From Branchiostoma lanceolatum (lineage: Eukaryota; Chordata; Leptocardii; Amphioxiformes; Branchiostomatidae), in NCBI RefSeq assembly GCF_035083965.1, contig NC_089729.1, forward strand, positions 16,976,964 through 17,040,963: 64,000 bases of DNA, given 5' to 3'. The notes under the pieces are model-generated. The model did no database searches. It saw only the letters and a list, made by a program, of their open reading frames with translations, and had not been told where the DNA came from. Position 1 is the first letter of the stretch. The number at the start of each line of letters is the position of its first letter. Shown one piece after another: positions 38,801 to 47,632 of this stretch. The position numbers and the translations under genes were made by a program.

Positions 38801-41800
38801 TTCATATTTGGCTTTAGAATGAGGCTGTGACAGAGGAAAAACTCTACTTCACAAAATTTATCCCTCAAAATGCATGAAATAATGTTTCATTGGGTCATGA
38901 ATTTACAAATTTTCCGGGGGAACATGCCGGACTCCCTACTCTGGTCATGTCTTCAGCACTCCACGTGTGACTTGCACCGCTAAAGTTGGCCTTCTGTACC
39001 TGACCCCTATGCTGTGAAAAAATTCTGGTGAGAACACTGATATACCTATCAACCCCATCATCTAGCCCAAACTCTAGGAACTAACAAGGACGACACTCGG
39101 GCTACCCATCATCTTCCTTGCATATCATAACCAACTAGCTTGAGTGTCATTTTGTATCAGTTCCAGGCTCTACCCTTTCCAGGCTCTACCCTTCACCAAG
39201 CAGTCTGAGATCACTGCCATTCAAGTGTCTGGAATAAATGTATCTGTCCAGATTCTGGCCTAGCATGCTGATTGGTCCCTTCAAAGCTCCACGGGAAGCC
39301 TTGTCCTTGTCACTCAGCTTAACGACTTTCTCCACATGGTATCTCTGTAGGGACCACATCTTACTAGGGACCACACTTCTCAGAAATGGCCGAAAGAAAT
39401 GACCAAAAACATGGAGTTGATTTAATGTCATACATAGACAATGAAATAGAGTTTTCTTCAGATCTTTGTAAAATCGTCATGATAACACTTTCTATATACC
39501 AAAATGCAGGTACTACAGCCTTGTCGGTAAATAAGGTCTTTCTGGGATGGGGTGATCCCTGCTGAGATAGCATATGGAGCTCTGACAGAAGGGACCAATC
39601 AGCGTGCTAGAAAAGAATATGAATGAACTAGACAACTCGAAATAGGATTTCTCTCAACATCTCTCAGCCAAAATGATGATGATGATCCCTGAGAAGATTG
39701 AACAGCAACAAATTTTTGGGTTCTCAGCACTCAGATTAAAGAACAAAATATTGAGGACCATGTTTAGGCCTTCAGAGCACTCAGTTTTATTCAAGCAGTT
39801 TTTTTCTGCCTGTCCTCTGCTTCTGATGATGTCTGTCTGCTATATTTTTGTCCCCTTTCAATGTCCACAAATCAAGTAACCGGTGTGGTCAAAACACTAA
39901 AAAAATGATTGTGTTAGCTTTCCTTTTTGGACTGTGTTTGTTTTGTTCAATCAACCACGGCCCCTGGGGAGCCAGGCCTTAATGAATGTCATAGTCCTAC
40001 AATCATAGGTTCCCCTCCCTTTCAATTAAAAAGCTATCAACAAATCATCTCTGTCAAGTTTTGCTGGACACAACATACAGTAATGGCAGTATCACATGCA
40101 GTGCCGTGCACTGACTAACATTTATGTGGCTCCAGATTTAGAACTAAGAAACTTTTAGAATGCCCGATCATTCATTTCATTATCAATGCTTACCAATACT
40201 TTATTTGAGTTTATGTTCCTCACTGTCACTGTGTTTAAAGCTGTTTTTCGCTACAACTAACTTTAAAATAGCTATGATACATCCTTGCTGAGAAGTATAT
40301 ATTATAATATTACAATATTGCACCGCACAATCTTTTATTTCTTTTTGAAGTTAAAAAATTTTTCTAAGTCATCCTCTAAAACTGTAACAAACAGAGTAAC
40401 AGAGCAACGTTAACGTTGTATTGTAACATTACACAGTCAAGTTCATTTTAATTCAGACTAGGGATTTTAAGGCTTCAAGTTCAAATTTATACAGCCCTAC
40501 CGTACTAGAAGTTTGATTACATTGTATATTATTTTAGACAACTTCAACCACCCTAACATTGCCACTGACAGAAGTTACCATGACTGTATCTGTATCTGTA
40601 TAGCCAGCTTCCCAGGCACGCGGCGCGGCAGCAGCTGGTTATATTAAACTTTTGAACATATGACTGCAATCGTTCTTTGAGGCTATGCAGTGAAGGTGTT
40701 CCTACAGCATCTGATGACAACGAGTTCCATTCTACTAATCGTTCTCAGGAAATACGAATTTTTGAACACATCAATCCTTGGTTGATAACTCTGGTACTAA
40801 AAGGCATGGCTATTTCTTGTCCTTCCACTCCTTCATGAACAGAATGAAGGAGTGGAATGACGACAGCTAACTTCTGCCTCTTTTATCCTACCCTGGCTAC
40901 TATCAAAAGCTACAACATCAAGTGTGTTACTTCTGTCAACCTCGCCACCTGCCACCATATAATGTCCACTGGCAGAAGTTAGCATGATGTCACCTAACTT
41001 CTGCCAACTTCTTCCACCTGCCAAAGATACCCCAAAAATAGTTACTCATTGACAAGTAAGTGGATAAAATTTTGAAACAGTCAGACGTTTCAGACAGTAT
41101 CCACTGTCTTTCATCAGTGTCTTTCCTCCAAATAGATATGTTAATGAAGTAAAGACAATTTCAGATTGTTCAATAGAATAGTAAGTTAAGGTTGTATGCT
41201 AATGAATCAATTAGCTCATGTTGTTTTAGGAGCTAATGTCCCTAACCAAATCTAGGTACTCATCTACACCTAAGTGAAGTGAGTGAAGTCGTGTTAAGTG
41301 CCTTTTCCAAGGACACAGCATTGGGGCAGATCAGTAGTTTTGAACTCGGGACCTGTCAGTTCTGGGCGTAACACCCCACACAGTGCCTAAACTTTATTGC
41401 CAGTGGGCAGTTCATTCCATCCTGGTGTTCATTCCACTCCTTCACGAAATGTGGAAGTCCCACAAACACTTGTAAAAGAAAATGACGAAAATAGCCCTGT
41501 AGCCTGTGATACGATTCTAAGTCATGTTCGCTGTAGTGTCTGCACTATTTAATAAAAGACAGGTCGCTCTGTTTAAGCCCACAAAGAACTGTTCGACTAA
41601 AAAGCCATGAGTTGCAAGTGAAAGGAGCTAATCAGGATTGGTTAGATCCATTTTCCCATCAAAAGTACAAAACTCACACAACAATAAAACCATTCTTATC
41701 AATTTTCATATCATACTAATCAATATTAAGGGAAGTTGAAACATGAATTTGAAGATCACATTAAAAAATCTGAAGATTGTTCGAAACAATCTGAAGGTTC

Positions 41801-42373
41801 TTTGAAACGATCTGAAGGTTCTTTGAAACAATCTGAAGGTTCTTTGAAACCAATCTCAAAACAATCTGAAGATTCTTGCAAACAATCTGAAGGCTATCTC
41901 AAACAATCTGAAGATTTTCCATAAAATCTGAAGATTTTCAGGAAAAATCTGAAGGTTTTTCGATTTTCAACGACGCGTGACGACCCCCGCTGGGGGTCAT
42001 TATGATCCATAAAGTGGCAAGGAAGTTGTTCACACAATATCAACTCTGTAACTATAAGCTGTCAGAGGCTACAAGCATTAGTCCAAAGTGCAATAGAAAG
42101 TCCAAAATTAATCTGGAGGGTGTTAATTGCTTTGCTGACGACTTTTCTCCACTCACACTTATGACTGTAGTTGAATATTATGTTTCAAGCTGCTTTTTGT
42201 CTTTAATAACAATTGTTTTGTCTTTATTTTTTTTCAGAGAGTATGTGAAGTTTTGGTCTGACAGAGGCTGTCGGATGCTGGTATGGACAGTTAATGACCA
42301 GGACGAGAAGAACTACTTTGCCAACACTCTTGATGTCATTTATATGACTGATGACCTACCTCCACAATCATAA
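17809..42373 (+). CDS. GDE1: Glycerophosphodiester phosphodiesterase 1
   Basis: GDE1 is a membrane-anchored metal-dependent phosphodiesterase that hydrolyses glycerophospho-alcohols and N-acyl glycerophosphoethanolamines. Six exons (17809-18057, 19249-19424, 20909-21014, 21484-21576, 22063-22277, 42238-42373) join in frame to 324 residues (human 331). Residues 5-40 form an N-terminal hydrophobic segment. The catalytic core shows VVGHRGAS with the catalytic His near residue 66, APENTIAAFR, VEFDLEYTKDGVPVLLHDDT (metal-binding Glu/Asp and the second His near 108) and TVDRTTDGTG. Further on are YIDVK, VIVSFLPTVIYK, ALSWRPRYYSYD and the C-terminal LVWTVNDQDEKNYF. Exon 5 carries a hydrophobic stretch (MSFWDIVYEYVLHYWLWYI). 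The last intron, 22278-42237, is 19,960 bp because of nested transposons; every other intron is under 1.5 kb. It is divergent from archease. Confidence 0.97.
18245..18825 (+). repeat. tRNA-derived repeat with internal 79-bp tandem copies
   Basis: A tRNA-like head (GCCTTGTGGTTAGCGCG, then GGGTTCTAATCCCGG) occurs twice, at about 18307-18378 and 18718-18795. Between them are three copies of a ~79-bp unit with GTACTCGCCCCTTTGGGTT and CGGCCCTGTGAGTAACGATC. It lies in GDE1 intron 1. Confidence 0.7.
20365..20575. repeat. 104-bp tandem duplication
   Basis: Two nearly identical copies of a ~104-bp unit (starting TCGCTATTCTCATTCAGAAA) in GDE1 intron 2. Confidence 0.85.
21746..21935. mobile_element. 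Decayed CAGTCAAACCTGT-type MITE
   Basis: Shares GAAACCTGTACAAGTGACCACC, here written in parts, and the internal GTGACCACTTTTTGGTGGTC with 15512-15675. The ends are degraded. Confidence 0.55.
22484..23094. mobile_element. hAT-like MITE, 611 bp, 8-bp target duplication
   Basis: Ends ACCCTCATTAAATCAGG and the inverse, with arms containing CGCTCCACGTTACCTCGC and CCCTGATAATCACCGCC. Flanked by exact 8-bp CTAAAAAA duplications. It shares the segment around GGGAAGCTATCAACCAATCA with 8191-8561 but has extra interior sequence. Confidence 0.9.
23135..23270. mobile_element. TAGCC...GGCTA MITE, 136 bp, 9-bp target duplication
   Basis: Inverted ends TAGCCTCCGT...ACGGAGGCTA with GACACCTTCCGG arms. Flanks are AACTTACAG and AACTCACAG (8 of 9 match). 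Nine-base duplications are typical of Mutator-like transposases. Confidence 0.8.
23529..24074 (+). repeat. Left long inverted terminus of the 18.6-kb unit
   Basis: About 546 bp. Subterminal repeats of CTTCAGATTGTTT spaced about 21 bp occupy 23690-23890, a layout like multiple transposase-binding sites. Confidence 0.85.
24748..25162. mobile_element. hAT-like MITE with GTGCACC clusters
   Basis: Ends CAGGCCTGGAAATAG and TTCGAGCCCTG (loosely inverted), each followed inward by inverted clusters of GGTGCACC/GTGCACCTA. Target duplication unclear. Confidence 0.5.
26040..26158. mobile_element. Half copy of a TAGCCTCTACCAGG MITE
   Basis: Matches one arm of 36295-36504 (GTATAGCGGACTA, ACTATTTTCCCAACGATAGG, GCCTGGTAGAGGCT). 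The other arm is missing. Confidence 0.65.
28235..32608 (+). repeat. Left arm array, ~204-bp monomers in 408-bp dimers
   Basis: Monomers alternate between type A (GGCGCATGGCCGGATTTGAT, GTTTCGGGCATCGGCTTGCC) and type B (TATCAAATTCAACTGGCCGG, GATTCGGGCATCGACTTGCC). Identical A/B dimers recur at 408-bp spacing (for example 29292 to 29700 and 30714 to 31122). Confidence 0.95.
32609..35895 (-). repeat. Right arm array, inverted
   Basis: The same monomers in reverse, about 16 copies with A/B alternation. The junction with the left arm is at a shared CCACA; about 80 nt (32529-32608) would form the hairpin loop. Confidence 0.95.
36295..36504. mobile_element. TAGCC...GGCTA MITE, 210 bp
   Basis: Inverted ends TAGCCTCTACCAGGCCCGTC...GGCCTGGTAGAGGCTA with AAAATAGTAGAAATCG arms. 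Flanks TTGAAAATA and TTGAAAATT (8 of 9 match). Confidence 0.85.
36645..36822 (+). repeat. Partial SINE, family A
   Basis: Body only (GAGTCATACCAAAGACTTT to GTGTGGGAGGATTT); the tRNA-like head is missing. Confidence 0.7.
37007..37202. mobile_element. TAGCC...GGCTA MITE, 196 bp
   Basis: Same family as 36295-36504. Flanks AAAAATCCT and AGAAATCCT (8 of 9 match). Confidence 0.85.
37310..37500 (-). repeat. Partial SINE, family B, reversed
   Basis: The reverse strand matches the 3' part of 16048-16432 (AAAAGAGCCCAACACGAGT, GGTGACCC, GGCTAAAAAT). Confidence 0.55.
38665..39039. mobile_element. CAGTGTTCTC-type MITE
   Basis: Inverted ends CAGTGTTCTCGCCAGG and TCTGGTGAGAACACTG. Flanked by ATATAC on both sides. 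A second, oppositely oriented copy lies at 42546-42884. Confidence 0.75.
40585..40830 (+). repeat. Dispersed repeat, uninterrupted copy
   Basis: Paralogue of the repeat split by the MITE at 9054-9466; serves as an empty-site reference. Confidence 0.8.
41035..41250 (-). repeat. Dispersed repeat carrying a hammerhead-like motif
   Basis: Inverted relative of 7620-7880. On the minus strand, 41122 to 41076 reads CTGATGA, stem AGACAGT/ACTGTCT with GGAT loop, GAAACGTC. Confidence 0.65.
41258..41395 (-). repeat. Partial SINE, family C
   Basis: The reverse strand matches the middle of 59752-60110 (GGAAAAGGCACTTAACACGA, ATGAGTACCTAG). Confidence 0.6.
41555..42122 (-). repeat. Right long inverted terminus of the 18.6-kb unit
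   Basis: About 568 bp, the inverse of 23529-24074 with small indels. It ends 115 bp before the last GDE1 exon. Confidence 0.85.
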
Positions 42374-42402
42374 GATTATTGAAAAATGCCCCTGCAGTTC
42401 TA

Positions 42403-42408
42403 AATAAA
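42403..42408 (+). terminator. GDE1 polyadenylation signal
   Basis: AATAAA 30 nt after the GDE1 stop codon, implying a very short 3' UTR. It is the nearest canonical hexamer on this strand. Confidence 0.6.
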
Positions 42409-42545
42409 GCTGCTAGAGAGCCCAAACCTATGTCACTTTTTACTGAGCACAAGCGCTGTCTACCAACCAAAACTCCTAACTATAGCATGTCTAAAACATG
42501 AGAGAGCAAAGCTGGAAGTTCTGCTGCAGTACCAAGTAACACATA

Positions 42546-42884
42546 CAGTGTTCTCACCAGGATTTTTTTACAGTGTAGGGGTCAGGTACAGAAGACCAAC
42601 TTTGCCCGGTGCACATCACTCGCGGAGTGCCAAAGACTTGATAACGGTTGGGAGTCTGGCATCTTACCACACAAAATTTTGAAATTCATAACCAAATAAG
42701 ACACTATTTCCTGCATTTTGAGGGATAAATTTTGTGAAGTTAAGTTTTTCCTCTGTCACATCCTCATTCTAAAGCCAAATATGACTTTTTTATAAGATTT
42801 ATGAAGGTTTGGTTCTTCCCAGAAAGAAACACCCCTATGCTCATTGAAACACAGCATCGGTGTCCAGGCCTGGCGAGAACAGTG
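42546..42884. mobile_element. CAGTGTTCTC-type MITE, second copy
   Basis: Just past the GDE1 3' end. The reverse complement matches 38665-39039; flanked by ACATA. Confidence 0.7.
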
Positions 42885-43233
42885 ACATAGTATTATACAT
42901 TCATACATATAAACATACAAATGCTACCAAAAACAAAACCTTCTGGTGAAGGTAACAAATTAACAGATTAATACATAGGGCTGGGAGCAAAACTTAAATC
43001 TGACAATGTTAACTCCCTGCTGTGTGTACCAAGGTCAGTCTTTCTGTTGAGACTCTCTGCTTTCCTGTTCATATTAAAATTAAGCATTATCTTGTTTAAG
43101 ATATAAAAACCAACGAAATCAAATTGGTGTGGTTAAAACATTATGAATACAGGATATATTTTTTTGCCAATGATAATTGTAGGCAACTAATACAGTATGG
43201 CAGTTGAACTTTTCAATGTCAGTACTTGTATAC

Positions 43234-43639
43234 TAGCCTGAGTACCAACCTCCGTAGTGACCGCTGGCTCAAAAGAATTCGCTTGCTAACCACGGAGTCT
43301 GACCCTGCGCGTATCCGTAACGGCTGTTAGTCAGATATTCGTTTCGATTTTGAACGAGCTCGCTGATTGGCCCCATTCGTCTAAGCTCCTCCCCATGCCA
43401 CACTGTTCTTCGTAACGGGTAGGTTCTAAGAACTGTTGCCATGGTGATTCTTTCAAAACTGGACCCGAACAGGGCAATAGAGACACCTTGGAACGAAAAA
43501 TGGCACCGAACGCAGCTCGAATTCCCCTCATTACGTGATCATGAGACAGCCGTTACGGATACGTGCAGGGTCAGACTCCGTGGTTAGCAAGCGAATTCTT
43601 TTGAGCCAGCGGTCACTACGGAGGTTGGTACTCAGGCTA
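43234..43639. mobile_element. TAGCC...GGCTA MITE, 406 bp, exact 9-bp target duplication
   Basis: Inverted arms of about 90 bp (TAGCCTGAGTACCAACCTCC, CACTACGGAGGTTGG). Both flanks are CTTGTATAC, an exact 9-bp duplication. Confidence 0.92.
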
Positions 43640-43757
43640 CTTGTATACATCCACACATTTGAAATTTTGCTGGTTTTGCCATGGCAATAACATGTAGCCA
43701 AGTGAGTTGCAAAGGGTAACGATGTCTAAAAAGCTTTGACAGAAATTGGTGACACGA

Positions 43758-44140
43758 CAAAGTGTTGATATGTGTGTGGATTGCTGTCTTTAGACATGTT
43801 TTAGTAAATCCATATTTTACCGACAGTATTTTCATGTGCTGGACTTGAGTTCTGAGTTATGTGAAGTGCTTGGTGGAAATGTTGCGGAGTCATAGCTTGG
43901 TTGAGCAAACTTTTTTGGCTTACATTTTGGAAGTACTGTATGTAATGGACAAAGTGTTGATATGTGTGTGGATTGCTGTCTTTAGACATGTTTAAGTAAG
44001 TCTATATTTTACCTACAGTATTTTCATTTGCTGGACTTAAGTTCTGAGTTATGTGAAGTGCTTGGTGGAAATGTTGCCAAGTCATAGCTTGGTGGAGCAA
44101 ACTTTTTTGGCTTACATTTTGGAAGTACTGTCTGTAACGG
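43758..44140. repeat. 191-bp tandem duplication
   Basis: Two copies about 95% alike, beginning ACAAAGTGTTGATATGTGTG at 43758 and 43949. Confidence 0.88.
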
Positions 44141-44319
44141 TAATATACAATGTAGTATGTCTAATTTTCAAAGGTTCTTATGGGTACTGTTTTAAATTGT
44201 TATAGAATCGATATTCACTGCCATGAGTTAGGGGTTTTCTGTGTAACATTACATTGTTACAGTAATGCAGCTTAGGCCACACCAATTTAATTTCTTGGTT
44301 AACAGATTTTATTTTCAAA

Positions 44320-47300
44320 TTTTAGCATGAGGACATCATCGGAAAATATATACAAAAGACAAAATATACAACCAACAGTAGCATATACAACAGATTACAC
44401 CTTACAAATTGGTGTTCAGTAGTTGGGTTAGTATGGAATAGCACTACGTTTGAATCTGTCTGATCTTGTGAAAGGAATGCACATGTTGTGGTTTCAAAAA
44501 GAGTTAAATGCAAGTGAAGCTGACATATACAATGTTACCAGTTTGTGTTATGTTTGATTTTAAAGAGGAGCTGTTTTGAAATGTGTTTGGAATTAGAGTA
44601 AACCTTACTGATATTCTACCTTAAAAGTTTTTGAGCTTTAAAAGAGTTCATGATTAAGTGGAATGATTATAATGTGTTGATATAGCATAGTAGCTCACTT
44701 GACAATTGTGTTTCGTTTATTTGAAGCATGTGGTGAAATGTGACTTTTGTCCTCATTTGTACTCAGTGTGTGTAGAGTGTATTATTTTTAATGGCCATTA
44801 CAGTATTTGTTTGACAGGAAATTCTGGGACCACGGTGGAAATTTAAGTTATGGTACACAATAGTTTTAGTTTGGGCAATGTCCAACTTTTAGGTACTTTC
44901 TAAATTATATTTCAATGGAATTTTTTAATGCATATCTTATGTTTTGGGAAGGTGTGTGATAAAGGTTGTGTCCAACAACTGAAGTTTATTCTGATACTTA
45001 TTGATGGTGATTTTCTTTTTACCAAAATATGTCTCATTCTTAGATATTGCTTTGCTTTCATTTATTAGTGTTTATATATATTAGATACATTACTGGAAAC
45101 AAGCGCTATGGTTGGTGAGTACATGTAGCATTTCACCTCCTAATGCCTTGTTCTTTTTCTACCCGACAAGAACCTACCTGGCAACCATTCAGCGCTTTCA
45201 AAGATGACCAGAAAAAAAACTGTAATTGTAGAATTAGTGACATTTTATTATAATAAATCATGGCTCAAGAATGTCTGAATCAGTATAATTACATAGAATG
45301 TACAGCGCCAATCATATAACACTACATATACATATAATACAAGTCTATACATTCTATATAAGTGGTCTATATAAAGGAACATTTAATATAAATTCTATGT
45401 ACTGTATCAAACAAGTAGGAGTCATCCAATGGTAAATTACCTAAAGACTGCAGATATCAACCAATAATATACATGTCAAAAAGTACTGGGTCATGGAGAA
45501 TATCATTAAGTTCAGAGCCAATCTCCATGAAAATGAGCTGTTGTTATATTTTGTGCTTAAGTGCTGACAAAAAAACAACACCGTAGCATTACTACAGGAC
45601 AATATAAAAGTACAAACATTCATAGCATCCTTAGCAAGGCAATCAGCTGTAGTATGTAGATAACTTCTACTTCTATATGTTACTCAACAAAACCCCGCGA
45701 GGGGCATAGCGTTGAGGATAAAGTGACAGGGTCACGCCCAGCTGCAGCGGTGGTGGTGAAAATCCGAAAAAAATAAACTAAATCGACGCAACAATAACTA
45801 TATAAATAAGTGAGTATTAACCAAACGGTGCTATATACATGTGGCTACAGTGGGTGTTGTCCTGACACTCTCTATATGACTAAATATAACTATGGCCTCC
45901 ATATTCCTTGTGTAGTGGCTTCATGTACATTGTACAGTGTAGGTGTCTTTTCACAAGATAAATTTGGTCCGACAAACATACATGTAAACAATGTGTGCCT
46001 GCTTTCAAGGATATTTGTGTTGTACATACTGTATTGGCTGACCAAGTAATAGAGTTATACAATGCACCAATCAAACTGCATGTAAGGACATAGTTGTAAG
46101 CAAAATTTCACTGCCATGTACATGTACTTAATCCAATCTACAAATACAACCAATCAATTTGCCTGATTCTTGATCATACCAATAGGTGAGAGGTTTTGTG
46201 TACACGCAAAGTAAAATTTGGGAACTGTCCATTCTGAATCACAAGCTATCTACCCTTCTTTTGATACATTTAAAGGCAACCACTCGTGGGTAATACAACA
46301 AGCTGGGCTACACTTTAAAATCCTGAGACAACAGGGAAGAGCACTTGCTGTGGTGTAAAACACCATATTAGCTGCTTTTACAAAATATGTTGAGCAACAC
46401 CCGCAAAATAATACTTTGTCACAGTATACACAGTATACACAATCACCCATTGTAATGCAAAACTGCAGTAAGTGACAATACCAGGACACTGCTTATTAAT
46501 ATCAATATAGATATTTTGCTTGCCATTTCACCAGTGGGGTTACATTAGCACGTTTATAACAACTCAGCCAGTACTTTTTGTTTTCAAAAATCAAATCAAA
46601 AGAAATATCTGCTATTCAATGAATGAATGCAAAAATCATAAATTTCACAAAAGACTGTATCTCTTTAAAGACAATATTTTTTTTTCGGGTCTATCTATGA
46701 ATATCTACACGGCTTGAATATACATTGCTGGAAGTACACAGCATTTTTTCTTCACAATAATTTTTTTCATTCTTTTTTCACATGTACAAACATACTCCCC
46801 TCACAGTCATTATACTTCACTTACACAGGAAAAATATCCTGTTGCAATTTTTTTCTCCGGCAAAATATTATTTTCACCTTCTTGAATTATATGCACCTGC
46901 CAGAGGTACACTATCTTTGTAACTATTCATGTAATATACATGTATATCAGTGGTGTCACTGTAATAGTGCAGAAAAGTTATACAAAATTATCTTAACTAA
47001 TTTGTTTTATCATAACCATCTGCATTTTTGTTAAATGAAGGCAACATTTATAAGGAAGGCACTGCATTTGTATCGAAACTTATTTCAAAGAATTGTTGCT
47101 TAAACTATATTGGTGTGCAGGTACAAGAATTCCTATAATACATCTTGTGTAACACCTTGAAAACAGTTGGAAACAATTCACTTGTGTCATTGCACTCTGA
47201 CATTATTCAAAGTTGTCAACCAAGCCTAGAAGGCATATCAAGGCCAGTTTAACCTGGAATCCAGTCTTGTTGAGATCCAGTCCATTTGATCCACCAAACA

Positions 47301-47632
47301 AGGCTGGGTCCTAGGCTATACATCAAAATATATTGTAGCTGCAATTCTCTCTTAGCCATTTCACTTGCATAACTGATAAGTCTCCGACTGCAACAATTCA
47401 CAATAATCTTTCTAGCCAGGACGGACAAGTAACTTACTCATAATGTTTGAATACTGCTACCTTTTACTGAGGTATACACGTTTATCATTCAAATCGAAAT
47501 GCCTGCCACTAAATAATATATAATACAACCGCTGCTGCAGTATTCTTTTTCTTTCAAATATGGGCTGCTGCTATGATAAGATTAGAATTTTGCACAGTTG
47601 ACATTCCACTTCATCTGGAGACGTTTACACTT
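44320..47632. other. Intergenic / SPSB 3' UTR region, nothing else recognised
   Basis: AT-rich. A half MITE ends near 44320. The minus-strand part next to 47633 must include the SPSB 3' UTR; TTTATT hexamers (AATAAA on minus) occur, for example near 45243, but none is clearly favoured. No exon-like frames were recognised. Confidence 0.4.

Larger units (their letters stand above)
23529..42122. mobile_element. 18.6-kb TTAA-bounded unit with long inverted termini
   Basis: The left terminus 23529-24074 and right terminus 41555-42122 are inverted copies. Both begin CACCCTCCAGATTAATTTTG, contain a GACCCCCAGCGGGGGTC hairpin and 8-9 degenerate ~21-bp repeats built on CTTCAGATTGTTT, and end near AGCGACCTGTCTTT. 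TTAA flanks both outer ends (23525-23528, 42123-42126). The interior holds no long ORF and hosts other transposons, including the fold-back at 27903-36216. It reads as one non-autonomous piggyBac-like element swollen by later insertions. Without it the GDE1 intron would be about 1.4 kb. Confidence 0.8.

Noticed and set aside
24075-41554. Transposase or polymerase genes inside the 18.6-kb unit (for example a Polinton)
   Set aside because: No ORF above about 110 residues and no recognisable motif; a large coding element is not supported.
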